Below are positions 9,822 through 18,989 of a stretch of DNA of 64,000 nt, one piece after another. The stretch is from Adhaeribacter arboris (GTDB lineage: Bacteria > Bacteroidota > Bacteroidia > Cytophagales > Hymenobacteraceae): assembly GCF_003023845.1 (NCBI RefSeq), contig NZ_PYFT01000001.1, positions 5,022,001-5,086,000 of the forward strand. The letters run 5' to 3'. A model generated the notes under the pieces. That model ran no database searches. It saw nothing but the letters and a program-made list of their open reading frames with translations, and was not told where the DNA came from. The position numbers were made by a program, and so were the translations under genes. Numbering within the stretch: the first letter of the stretch is position 1; every line of letters begins with the position of its first letter.

Positions 9822-9837
9822 ATCGTAATGTTACGAT
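9822..9837. promoter_or_regulatory. Probable ArsR operator palindrome
   Basis: ATCGTAA, a 2-base spacer, then TTACGAT form a perfect 7+7 inverted repeat between the divergent arsR and Ca2+-ATPase genes. It is 19 bp from the arsR start and about 100 bp from the ATPase start. Dyads of this size are typical binding sites for ArsR/SmtB dimers. It probably overlaps the arsR promoter. Binding itself is inferred. Confidence 0.7.
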
Positions 9838-9938
9838 GATAACTGGTATTTAACAAGTCTTGTTTAAAGAAATTTACCATACGTAGCTCCTAATTGCGCT
9901 AAAATGTTTACTTACGCTTTTCCTTAACTGATGAAACC

Positions 9939-12647
9939 ATGGAAAGTTGGTATGCCAGTACAATTGAAGCGCTTTTAGTTCAGCTGAATACTTCCACCTT
10001 AGGTGTTTCGGAGGAAGAAGCCAGGCTTCGTTTGCAAAAATACGGCGCTAATAAACTAGCGGATAAAAAGCAAAAAAGCCCGTTTAAAATGCTTATGCAG
10101 CAGTTTACCGAGGTAATGGTATTGCTATTAATTGCCGCTGCCCTGCTATCCGCTTTTCTGGGAAAAACTACGGAAGCCATAGCTATTTTAGCTATTGTTC
10201 TGTTATTTGGTTTCCTTGGTTTCTTCCAGGAATATCGGGCCGAGAATGCCATGACTGCCTTAAATCAACTGGTAGTTCCTATGGTTAGAGTACGCCGGAA
10301 CGGAGTAGTAAAAGAACTGCCGGCCAGCGACCTGGTTCCCGGGGATATAGTAGAGTTTGAAGCAGGCAATGTTATTCCGGCCGATCTACGCCTATTGGAA
10401 TCGTTTAATTTAAAAATCCAGGAAGCCACTTTAACCGGGGAATCGGAACCGGTTGATAAAATTATTGAGCCAATTTTTAAAGAAAACCTGCCCTTAGGCG
10501 ACCGCAAAAATATGGCTTATATGGGTACCATGGTATCTTACGGGAGAGGTTCCGGAATAACGGTGGCAACCGGAATGGCCACGGAACTAGGGAAAATTGC
10601 CAACCTGATTGGGGCCGTTGAAACCACAAAAACGCCCTTACAAGAAAAACTAGATAAATTAGGGAAGCTTTTAGCCCTGGTAGGAGTGATAGCGGCCGCC
10701 ATCATTTTTGTAGCCGGAATAATTAAAGGCGAGGCCTGGCCGGAAATGTTCCTGACGGCGGTAAGTGTGGCTGTGGCCGTAATTCCGGAAGGTTTACCGG
10801 CAGTAGTAACGATTACCCTGGCTATTGGCGGCCAAAGAATGCTGAAACGAAATGCTTTAATTCGCAAACTCCCGGCCGTTGAAACTCTGGGTTCAGTTAC
10901 CGTTATCTGCTCGGATAAAACCGGCACGCTTACCCAAAATAAAATGACGGTAATAGTAGTTGACTTACCGGAATCTACAATTAAATTTAAAGCGTCGGGT
11001 TTAACGCTGGAAAATGAGGAAACCGCTAACGCCCTGGATTTTGCGCTCACCGTCTCCGTTTTGTGTAATGATGCTCTGCTGGAATTAGATGATACTACTA
11101 CCGGACCCGAAAAGGTAATTGGTGATCCTACCGAAACGGCCTTACTGGTAGCGGGTGCCCAGAGGCACATCTATAAACAAGAATTATCTAAAGCTTTTCC
11201 GCGGGTGAATGAAATACCTTTCGATAGTGTCCGAAAAAGAATGTCTACTATTCACCGCATGGCCGGTGATTTACCGGGATACATAAATTTAATACCTGAT
11301 GCTTCCAGAATACTGCTTACCAAAGGCGCTCCCGATTCGGTAGTAACTATTTGTACCCACGTTTTGGTGCGAAATAAACGGATTTTGTTGAAGGAAGAAT
11401 GGCAGGAAAAAATTGTAAAAGCAAACACCCGCTTGGCGCAGCAAGGAATCCGGGTTCTGGGAATTGCTTACCGGATACTCAATGAGGAAAATACTAATTT
11501 CCATCCGGAAAAAGAGTTGACATTTATTGGTTTAATCGGAATGATGGACCCGCCCCGGCTGGAAGTGAAAGCGGCCGTTGCTAAGTGCAAAGGCGCAGGT
11601 ATCCGACCCATTATGATTACGGGCGACCATCCTTTAACCGCCGCCGCAATTGCTACTACCTTAGAAATTGCTTATCAGCCGGAAGCTGTTTCGGGCGATA
11701 GGCTGCACGAAATAAGCGAAAACGAATTACAAGCTTTAGCCGCCACCACGGCTGTTTACGCGCGGGTTTCTCCGGAAGATAAGTTAAGAATTGTAGATGC
11801 GCTGCAAAAAACCGGGCACGTAGTAGCTATGACCGGCGACGGAGTGAATGATTCCCCGGCCTTAAAGAAAGCCGACATTGGGGTTGCCATGGGAATAACC
11901 GGAACGGACGTAGCCAAAGAAGCCGCCGATATGGTTTTATTAGACGATAATTTTTCTACCATTGTGGCGGCAGTGGAGGAAGGTAGAGTAATTTTTACGA
12001 ACCTGCGCCGCTTTATTAAATTCTCCCTGGCCAGAAATATTGGAAAAGTAATTATCATGTTGCTGGCGCCCTTCTTCGGCATGACCATAGCCCTGCGGCC
12101 TTTGCAACTTTTATGGCTAAATTTATTAACGGATGGTTTACTGGGCCTGGGTTTAGGAACCGAGCCCGCGGAAGAAGGTATTATGAACCGGCCGCCCCGT
12201 AACCCGGAAAAAGGAGCGCTTAGTAAAAGAGATTTTCTGCAACTAAGTACCGTCGGAATTATTATTGGGGCGATTGCGCTCGTCTTAGCCATAATTTATT
12301 ATAACCCGCAGAATCCCGACGATTTAACCTGGCAGACCATGATTTTTGCTACGGTGGGTTTTGCTCAAATTTTTCAGACCATTGCGCTACGGTCTTCCGC
12401 ACATTCCCCTTTTGCCTTGTTTACCAATCCTTTAATGACGGTAGTAGTTATGAGTACCCTCTTATTGCAGGGCGCAGTAATTTACATTCCTTTTATGAAA
12501 AGCTTTTTTGGGCTGGTACCTTTACCCGTTTCTGATTTGTTTATTTCGGTGGCGGCAAGCAGTATTGTTTTCTTTGTGATTCTACTGGATAGAAAACGCC
12601 ATAAAAGATCCGCTTCAAAATATAAAGACAATTACAGTACTAGCTGA
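9939..12647 (+). CDS. Cation-transporting P-type ATPase, Ca2+ (P2) type
   Basis: 902 residues with all P-type signatures: N-terminal cation ATPase domain, actuator TGES near residue 165, PEGLPAVVTI in the fourth helix (calcium-pump signature), CSDKTGTLTQNKM with the phosphorylated Asp at 326, a TGDH motif, and hinge GDGVNDSPALKKADIGVAMG. About ten membrane helices end in a C-terminal cation ATPase domain. It probably expels Ca2+ (or Mn2+) across the inner membrane. It is divergent from arsR, and the intergenic palindrome could affect both, but nothing else ties the pump to arsenic. The start is the ATG preceded by GATGAAACC. Confidence 0.93.
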   Translation: MESWYASTIEALLVQLNTSTLGVSEEEARLRLQKYGANKLADKKQKSPFKMLMQQFTEVMVLLLIAAALLSAFLGKTTEAIAILAIVLLFGFLGFFQEYRAENAMTALNQLVVPMVRVRRNGVVKELPASDLVPGDIVEFEAGNVIPADLRLLESFNLKIQEATLTGESEPVDKIIEPIFKENLPLGDRKNMAYMGTMVSYGRGSGITVATGMATELGKIANLIGAVETTKTPLQEKLDKLGKLLALVGVIAAAIIFVAGIIKGEAWPEMFLTAVSVAVAVIPEGLPAVVTITLAIGGQRMLKRNALIRKLPAVETLGSVTVICSDKTGTLTQNKMTVIVVDLPESTIKFKASGLTLENEETANALDFALTVSVLCNDALLELDDTTTGPEKVIGDPTETALLVAGAQRHIYKQELSKAFPRVNEIPFDSVRKRMSTIHRMAGDLPGYINLIPDASRILLTKGAPDSVVTICTHVLVRNKRILLKEEWQEKIVKANTRLAQQGIRVLGIAYRILNEENTNFHPEKELTFIGLIGMMDPPRLEVKAAVAKCKGAGIRPIMITGDHPLTAAAIATTLEIAYQPEAVSGDRLHEISENELQALAATTAVYARVSPEDKLRIVDALQKTGHVVAMTGDGVNDSPALKKADIGVAMGITGTDVAKEAADMVLLDDNFSTIVAAVEEGRVIFTNLRRFIKFSLARNIGKVIIMLLAPFFGMTIALRPLQLLWLNLLTDGLLGLGLGTEPAEEGIMNRPPRNPEKGALSKRDFLQLSTVGIIIGAIALVLAIIYYNPQNPDDLTWQTMIFATVGFAQIFQTIALRSSAHSPFALFTNPLMTVVVMSTLLLQGAVIYIPFMKSFFGLVPLPVSDLFISVAASSIVFFVILLDRKRHKRSASKYKDNYSTS

Positions 12648-12810
12648 TTTCTGAACGAAAAATACCTTCTCCTTAACGGGTTGTGTTATTACGGGAATGG
12701 GTTTAGGGTTGAAAGAACGGGGAGGTGCCTAATAAAACGAAGTATATTTTTGTGTGGGTGTGCCAAAATTTTAACCTTATTCTGTTTATGTAAAACATTA
12801 GAAAAGAAAA

Positions 12811-12845
12811 AGCACTCAGCAGAATTTTATAGCTGCCGGGTGCTT
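12811..12845 (-). terminator. Stem-loop terminator between convergent genes
   Basis: AGCACTCAGCAG pairs with CTGCCGGGTGCT (two G-T wobbles) around a 10-base loop. Read on the minus strand, the stem is followed by TTTTTCTTTTC, a good intrinsic terminator for the gene ending at 12910. It also lies downstream of the plus-strand ATPase (stop 12647). The rest of this 262-bp gap shows nothing else. Confidence 0.75.
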
Positions 12846-12909
12846 GGGAATTGACATTATTAAAAGACTTTAAATCAGGAAGTTTATTCCTGCTACTTGT
12901 GTCTAACGG

Positions 12910-14922
12910 TTAAGTCTTCTTTTTTTGGGCGTTTTGGGCACTGGCTTTAGAACCTTTGGGTAACGTAATCTTCCAGATATTAGCTTCCGACTGGCCGGCA
13001 TATTCCATAATGTAAACTTCGTTCCCAACCATTACCGCATCTACCGGCGCGTTAAAATTATCGACCAAACGGTACGTTTTAACAAAGTAATTATCTGTGG
13101 CTGGGTCGTAAGTTAATTTTAGATGCAGCAAATCTCTTCCTTCTTTCCGGAGTGGGTTATTAGCGCCCGCTCTGCCGCCACCCGTGTAACGCATTACAAA
13201 TCCATCTCCTTTAAATTCATCGGAAAGTACTTTTTTGGTATCAAATAATATGGCGAGGGGAGAGGAATGGGCATTAAAAGTACTAACAGCCTGACCGGTT
13301 ATATTGCCATCGGTAACTTTGCCGGAAGCAATATCGCGGTATTCGTTCGCATCTGGTCCTAAGTTTTGTACGCCGGGCGTAAATTTTACGCCGGCCGGCG
13401 GTTTCGGGAAATTAGGGTCGTCGTGGAAATATTTTACAATCCAGGCGTGAGCAGTTTTGCTGATGAAAGGGTCAGTTTCGGGGCTAGGATTCCAACCGGG
13501 ATATTGCTGCGGATTATCGATGCCGCCAAATATCCACGGGAAACCATAATGGCGACCTTGCCGGAGCCAGAACATATCTTCGGGCGCATCATAATCCGGC
13601 GAATTAGACACCCCGAATAAATTACCGTTGGGGTCAAATGCCATGTCAAATACATTCCGCACTCCTTCGGCAAAAAGATACCCCTCGGCTTTTAACTTTT
13701 GTACATCGTCCGGCAGTAACAGGTTTTTTGCGTCTACCGGGAAGCGGTAAATTTTAGCGGTTAAAGCATTATCGCGGGCGTTCGGGTAGGCGCCCCGGTT
13801 ATCCTGTACTTCGCCGTGGTCGGTGCGGGCGCCGGTATTTACGTAAATATATTTCCCATCCGGACTTACTTCCAGCGCATTCCAGCCGTGGTCGAAAGTA
13901 GTGGCATTGGTGCCGTATTCTACGGTGTTAAATACTTCTGTTAAAGTAGGTTTGCCACTGGCATTTAAATCGAAGCGTACCATACGGCCAGTGGTGCCTT
14001 TGCCATTATTTACGCTGGTATTGCCGCACAAAAACAAACTGTTATGATGAAAAACGGCTCCTTGCAAACGCGTTATGCCATGGTCTGCCGCCGAAAATAT
14101 TTTCTGGTAACGGGCATCTTTTTTATCGATGTTGCTGATTTTGTACACGTCGCCTTCAAAAGTATTATACCAGAATTCGCCGGTTTGCGGATGCCGGAAC
14201 AAACGAATGGCCGAAGGACCAATCTTCATCACGTGTGAAACTTTAATATCCGGCCGTAAAGCCGTAGGAGTCTTAATTTCTGGTCCAGCTTTCTGCGCTT
14301 CAGCGGCGGGCGTATTCGCCGTGGAAGCGGGCGGAGTGGCGGGGGCAATATTTTGGTTCGGTTCCGGTGATTTAGCCGGGGCAGCGGCAGTTTTTGTTTC
14401 TTTAGGATTCGTAGAGCTTGAAGCTGGTTTTGTGGCCGGTTTAGAGGCAGAAGTAGTAGCAGGAGTAGCAGCTGTGGCGGAATTATCTACCGTTTCGCCT
14501 AATTTCCGGAGGTAAGCTACTAATTGCCATCTTTGCTCTTCCGATAAAGATTCTTTAAAAGGAGGCATGTTGCCCCGGCCTTCCGATAATTTCCAAAAAA
14601 GAGCGCCATCGCTTTGCTTTTGCACCACCGGCGAATGGAAATTGGCCGGCTTTATTCCCATGGCACCCCCAGCAGCGCCATCGCCGTAGCCATTTTCGCC
14701 GTGGCAAGGAGAACAATACAGCACAAAAAGCTCTTCGCCCTGCGTTAAGGTAAGGGGCTCCACCGGATAAGGATTTTTTATTTTATCGGCGGTAGGTGGT
14801 GCTACCCACCGGCCGCCATCCTGAAAGAGGGAAGAAGGATCCGTAACCGAAATGTAGGACGACAGACCCCCCATACAAATACTGGCAGCTAATAAATACT
14901 TGGTTAAGGTTGGTTTAAGCAT
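12910..14922 (-). CDS. Cytochrome c domain fused to a glucose/sorbosone dehydrogenase-like beta-propeller
   Basis: 670 residues, exported. After an N-terminal hydrophobic segment there is a class I cytochrome c domain: haem site C70-S-P-C73-H74 and a distal-Met region GNMPPFKESLSEEQRW. Then comes an Ala/Pro/Thr/Lys-rich linker (about 148-215) and a propeller beginning RPDIKVSHVMKIGPSAIRLF. The propeller matches the protein at 18990-20495 closely (for example GRMVRFDL, FDHGWNALEVSPDGKYIYVN, GARTDHGEVQDN). Glucose/sorbosone dehydrogenase-like propellers oxidise sugars with PQQ, and the cytochrome would accept the electrons. PQQ use and the substrate are not shown by sequence. It is the last minus-strand gene of the catabolic region. 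Confidence 0.85.
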   Translation of the reverse strand: MLKPTLTKYLLAASICMGGLSSYISVTDPSSLFQDGGRWVAPPTADKIKNPYPVEPLTLTQGEELFVLYCSPCHGENGYGDGAAGGAMGIKPANFHSPVVQKQSDGALFWKLSEGRGNMPPFKESLSEEQRWQLVAYLRKLGETVDNSATAATPATTSASKPATKPASSSTNPKETKTAAAPAKSPEPNQNIAPATPPASTANTPAAEAQKAGPEIKTPTALRPDIKVSHVMKIGPSAIRLFRHPQTGEFWYNTFEGDVYKISNIDKKDARYQKIFSAADHGITRLQGAVFHHNSLFLCGNTSVNNGKGTTGRMVRFDLNASGKPTLTEVFNTVEYGTNATTFDHGWNALEVSPDGKYIYVNTGARTDHGEVQDNRGAYPNARDNALTAKIYRFPVDAKNLLLPDDVQKLKAEGYLFAEGVRNVFDMAFDPNGNLFGVSNSPDYDAPEDMFWLRQGRHYGFPWIFGGIDNPQQYPGWNPSPETDPFISKTAHAWIVKYFHDDPNFPKPPAGVKFTPGVQNLGPDANEYRDIASGKVTDGNITGQAVSTFNAHSSPLAILFDTKKVLSDEFKGDGFVMRYTGGGRAGANNPLRKEGRDLLHLKLTYDPATDNYFVKTYRLVDNFNAPVDAVMVGNEVYIMEYAGQSEANIWKITLPKGSKASAQNAQKKKT

Positions 14923-15094
14923 TTATACGATCAAAGTTTGTAACTCTTGCTATTTTTTAATTCTGGCAACTACCCATGTAAGGTTTATAAAACAAACACC
15001 GGCCCATTCATGAGGGATGGTCTAATTTATCCTATGTACTTCGACGAAAGTAATTTAGACTACTATTTAAAGTAGCTTACTGATTACCAAATAA

Positions 15095-15123
15095 TTATTA
15101 GTTGAGCAACGAACAACTAATAA
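15095..15123. terminator. Intergenic stem-loop
   Basis: TTATTAGTTG and CAACTAATAA form a perfect 10-bp stem around a 9-base loop, between the SelA-like gene (stop 15189) and the cytochrome/propeller gene (start 14922). It is A/T rich with no long T run, so it may be a weak terminator or an RNA-stabilising hairpin. The 266-bp gap suggests the two genes can be separate transcripts. Confidence 0.45.
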
Positions 15124-15188
15124 CTACTTATATTCCGGTACTTACTCTATCGTTTTCTCATTTACAAAAAGAAAGTCCCCTGTAATTG

Positions 15189-16874
15189 CTAGCTGGATAA
15201 TGGCGGCCCAATAGGTACGAATATGGTCTGGTGCGAATCCGGGTAAACGTATTTCTTGGCGGTAAATTTCGCCGTTAAATATTCGCCCATGTGGATGTCG
15301 CCGGACATGGTATCGCCGGAAACGGTACCGGAAAAAGTAAAGTTGATGCCATCACCGGGCGCCTGGTACACGCTCCGAAATTTTATTTGATCACCTTCAA
15401 TAGAACCCGATAAATTGCGTACATCAAAGTCTCCTTTGTGCGAACCTTGCAGCCAGTTGCCATCCTGTTTTTCAATAAACAAAGTATGCTGGCTCTGGCT
15501 GGTAAAAAAGTTAATGGTAGCATCCCAACGACCGGTAAGATTGGTGCTCGGCGCTTTCATGGTAGTAATTCGCGGCGGGCGCTTCCGGGAAAGTACGTCG
15601 TAAATCCGATCGGCCACAATTTTATCGTTGCCGGGTTGCATCATCCAGGAACTAATGGAAAGACCCGTTACATTCGGATCGGGAACGCCATTGCGGTTAC
15701 CGTTATAGGTACTCAGGGCAATGCGAGGTTTGGTGCTGGATAGTTCGTTCGCTAGTTCTATCCCGATAAGGTTTAATTTAGCCGGATCCCAGGAAATAAT
15801 TAGGGTAGGCGTGCGGTTAGCTAAGCCGGTTGGTTCTTTCACGGTGGTCTGAACCCCCTCAATTTTTTTAACCCGATTGGCAATAGTATCTAAATAACCC
15901 ATCCAGGTTTTGTATTCTTTTTCGTGGTCGCGTTTTACCCAAGTTTCCACGGCGGCTAACATGCCCATCACTTCTTCGCGACCCACTTTATTATCGCGGC
16001 CCGGTCCGTGGTGCGGCGCGCTGGCTTGCCAGGCAGCCATTAAGATATCTTTTTTACCCAGCAGTAAACCGGCGCATTGCGGCCCTCGAATCCCTTTTCC
16101 GCCGCTGTACGCTACCACCGAAGCGCCTTTCTGCAAGTGTACATTCGGAATAGTCAGAATCTCCGCGGCTGCATCTACCAGAATCGGAACATTTTTAGGT
16201 TTGGCAATCGCCGCAATACTTTCCAGCGAAAGCGGTCCGGAAGCCGGTAAGCCATCGGCATTCGCGTAAATCATGGCAGTACGCGGGCTAATGGCGCTAC
16301 GCAGTTCATCCTCCGAATCTACCATTATAATTGTTACCCCAATATTGCGGATTGCGTGGTCGTACACGTTCCGGGAATCTTTCGGGATAATTACTTCGGT
16401 CTTGTCGAAACCGGCTAAATTGGGAATCCGGATTAGTTTTTCCGGATTGCCACCGGTTACACACGCCGCCGTAACGTGTTTCATACCGGCCGCACAACCC
16501 GACGAAACCATCCCCCATTCGGCCCCGGTAATTTCGGCAAGCCGCTTTCCTACGCCCAAGGCTAGTTCATCTAATTGTACAAAATAACGACAAGCATATT
16601 CCATGGCTTCCCGTACTTCGGGCAACTCTACCGAAGCGCCAATAATAGTGAAGGTACCACGGCAATTAATAATCGGTTCCACTCCAATAGATTGGTAAAT
16701 ATTGGTTCCGGCTTTTAGCGGTCCCATTACTTCCGGACTTTCGGTACTTTTCATGTAATCTAGTAAATCAAATTCGGTTGGCGTAGCCGAATGCGCCATA
16801 GCCGATTGTCCGGCGGCTACTACGCCGCTAATCGGAAGAACGGATAAGCCTTTTAAAATATCTCTGCGTTTCAT
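15189..16874 (-). CDS. Exported SelA-like PLP-dependent enzyme with C-terminal beta domain
   Basis: 561 residues. The N-terminus (MKRRDILKGL, then a hydrophobic stretch ending near QSAMA) is a Tat-type signal. The core is fold-type I PLP enzyme of the SelA/D-glucosaminate-6-phosphate ammonia-lyase group: SSGCAAGMKHVTAA near 125, ILVDAAAE near 231, and the Schiff-base Lys in YSGGKGIRGPQ (K260). Relatives catalyse beta-elimination with ammonia release. After about residue 455 there is an extra beta-rich domain (LTGRWDATINF to FTAKKYVYP) absent from typical SelA-like enzymes. The neighbouring amidohydrolase belongs to a family often encoded beside SelA-like genes. Export of a PLP enzyme is unusual. 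The substrate is unknown. Confidence 0.85.
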   Translation of the reverse strand: MKRRDILKGLSVLPISGVVAAGQSAMAHSATPTEFDLLDYMKSTESPEVMGPLKAGTNIYQSIGVEPIINCRGTFTIIGASVELPEVREAMEYACRYFVQLDELALGVGKRLAEITGAEWGMVSSGCAAGMKHVTAACVTGGNPEKLIRIPNLAGFDKTEVIIPKDSRNVYDHAIRNIGVTIIMVDSEDELRSAISPRTAMIYANADGLPASGPLSLESIAAIAKPKNVPILVDAAAEILTIPNVHLQKGASVVAYSGGKGIRGPQCAGLLLGKKDILMAAWQASAPHHGPGRDNKVGREEVMGMLAAVETWVKRDHEKEYKTWMGYLDTIANRVKKIEGVQTTVKEPTGLANRTPTLIISWDPAKLNLIGIELANELSSTKPRIALSTYNGNRNGVPDPNVTGLSISSWMMQPGNDKIVADRIYDVLSRKRPPRITTMKAPSTNLTGRWDATINFFTSQSQHTLFIEKQDGNWLQGSHKGDFDVRNLSGSIEGDQIKFRSVYQAPGDGINFTFSGTVSGDTMSGDIHMGEYLTAKFTAKKYVYPDSHQTIFVPIGPPLSS

Positions 16875-17827
16875 ATAATCATTTAAGATGAGGCAATTTT
16901 CTGATTTAAGTATGGGGACTGTAAGTTACGGGACACAAGTATCAAGAGAGTAGGTAGTATTTTCTTAAGCTAAGCAACTGAATAGTAATAATTTCTTGCA
17001 ATAATAGTGGTATTGAGTATAGTAAATTGTTTTACCTGGGTACTTATTTAAAAGAGAAAAATACTTTGCTCGCTGATTCGTAGCTTAAAGCAAAATACAA
17101 AATTTAATGGATAAACAAATGCCCGATTCAATAAAGAAAGTATCGGAGTTCCTGCTACTAAGTAAAGAGACACAAGTATCAAGATATTAGATATTAGACT
17201 TTTTAATAATTAACCCATTAATTAGGAACAGTTTATTTCAGCAATCTCGACAGCAGGTATATTTAATGGATTTTGTCCTGTGACTTATTCATTTAATTTA
17301 TATACTCCTGTTGTTTGCACGCACCCGCTTGGTAATTGCTTTTAAATTAGTTGTAGGTAAAAGTCCAAAAAATCAATTTTGCAGGTACCTACTATTTTTA
17401 TTGTTCGGTAAGCAGCTATTTGACTTTGCAGGTAATTACTTCTCTTTTGAGTAACAACTATTCTAGCTTATTCTAATTTTTTACTCAGCTGAAAGCCGGT
17501 GCCTTTTAATTCAATAATTCTAACTTCTTTCTATATGGAGACACCTAAGGATGCAGTTCGGGTGAAAGGAAATTTAAATTATTTGATAAAAAGGAAATCT
17601 GCGCGGTTTAATGAATAGGACCAATTTATTGTATGTGGCAGGATGGTAATTAAATTTAAAGATAGAGGCGGCACAAACCAGCACAAAAAGGTGAAGTCTA
17701 TTGGTATTTATAATTTAAAAATAACAGAATAATGGAACATGATTTATTCTTATTCCGGTAAATTAAAATTCAGAAATTTACCAGAAAATCCTCTTATCTG
17801 TTTTGTGTTACATCCAATAAATAGTTT
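16875..17827. other. 953-bp intergenic region, no gene recognised
   Basis: A/T-rich sequence between the SelA-like gene and the sigma factor, with no convincing ORF on either strand. The phrase GACACAAGTATCAAGA occurs twice (near 16930 and 17170). It must hold the promoter of the SelA-like gene, since the sigma-factor gene ends far upstream. No hairpin or operator stands out. Confidence 0.5.
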
Positions 17828-18412
17828 TTAGCAGAACGGATTATCCAACAGCAGGAAGGCTAATAAAGTAAAAGTTTCCGGATTGAGGCGCAGGCGGAGT
17901 AATTGCATGGCCCGTTGTTTTTGCGTTTTAACGGTATTAATAGAAATGCCCAAGGTAGCCGCAATTTCGTGGTTTTTCATGCCTTCCAGGTAGCCCATCC
18001 GGGAAATGCGCTGGCAACTTTCGGGCAGCGTTTGAATGGCCTGGTGAATTTCCGCTAATACTTCTGATTGAATAATGTAATTAATGACAGTAGTTTCTTC
18101 TACTTCAGAAGGGGCAAAATTAAATTTGTATTTTTCTACTACCTTCTCGTGACGAACGATGTTTAAGCTGGAGTTTTTAACAATGGAGTATAGGTAGTTT
18201 TTGATAGCAACTGAGTTTAAAGTAATTTCTTCTTTATGGTCCCAGAATTTAATAAATGCTTCCTGTACAATATCCTCGGCTTTTGGTTTGTCCGCTAAAA
18301 TCTGAAAAGCAAAATAAACCAACCTGGGATAAAAGCTTTTAAAAAATTGCTCGAAAACTTCTTCTTTGGATAATTCTGCCAGGTTAGCTTCAGATTTTAG
18401 ACTTAGTTTCAT
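17828..18412 (-). CDS. ECF RNA polymerase sigma factor (FecI/RpoE type)
   Basis: 194 residues. Region 2 is seen in FFKSFYPRLVYFAFQIL and AEDIVQEAFIKFW. Region 4 is seen in IQTLPESCQRISRMGYLEG and NHEIAATLGISINTVKTQKQ, a helix-turn-helix that would read the -35 element. It belongs to the type that works with FecR anti-sigma factors and SusC-type receptors. Here it is about 9.7 kb from the fecR gene rather than beside it, with the metabolic genes in between. It probably drives the SusC/SusD operon and perhaps the enzymes when the receptor is occupied. That is inference from the family and location. Confidence 0.92.
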   Translation of the reverse strand: MKLSLKSEANLAELSKEEVFEQFFKSFYPRLVYFAFQILADKPKAEDIVQEAFIKFWDHKEEITLNSVAIKNYLYSIVKNSSLNIVRHEKVVEKYKFNFAPSEVEETTVINYIIQSEVLAEIHQAIQTLPESCQRISRMGYLEGMKNHEIAATLGISINTVKTQKQRAMQLLRLRLNPETFTLLAFLLLDNPFC

Positions 18413-18853
18413 AACCTTTTAAAATGAGGTAAGTTAAAATTTTTAGGTGTTTAGTTTAAAACTATAACTTTTATCTAAATATAAGGGATAATATTAATGT
18501 ATTTTGCAATAAAACAAACTTTTTTCTAGAACGACGCTTTTAAATAGAAGCCATGTATCAGAAATAGTAGTTTAGAAACTAAAGAATCTTAAGCACCGCC
18601 TAACCAAGTTAAGATTACTCGTAATTTATTAAATTACCATTAAATTAAGAAATGCCTTCTTGAAATTAATTTTATAAGGGGTGAAACTTTTAAAAAAATT
18701 TATCAAAAGTTAATAGTTGACTCATTAACAAGCAAACTGCTTACTAGATTAAAAGGATATTTATTAAAATTCAGATTAAGGACAATGCAGGTACAAGTTT
18801 TAAGAGACACTGAAAAATATACCTTTAGAAAAGCTAAACTTTTAAGCATAAAA

Positions 18854-18895
18854 ATCCCAGATGATACCCAATATAAGTGGGGTATTATCTGGGAT
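18854..18895. terminator. Strong stem-loop downstream of propeller gene
   Basis: ATCCCAGATGATACCC pairs with GGGTATTATCTGGGAT across a 10-base loop, a 16-bp stem with one mismatch or wobble. It lies about 95 bp after the stop of the minus-strand propeller gene (18990) and should end or stabilise that transcript. The remaining gap up to the sigma-factor start (18412) shows nothing else. Confidence 0.65.
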
Positions 18896-18989
18896 AAGGA
18901 TTTAAAATTACTAACTATTTAAAGGTTCCTATTCAGAATAAAAGCCTAGAATTTAGGTTAGGAATTCATTTTTTAAGAAAACGAATAAT

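Noticed and set aside
11756-12292. Long minus-strand ORF antisense to the Ca2+-ATPase
   Set aside because: It is a shadow of a strongly supported gene and has a Ser/Pro/Lys composition typical of antisense frames.
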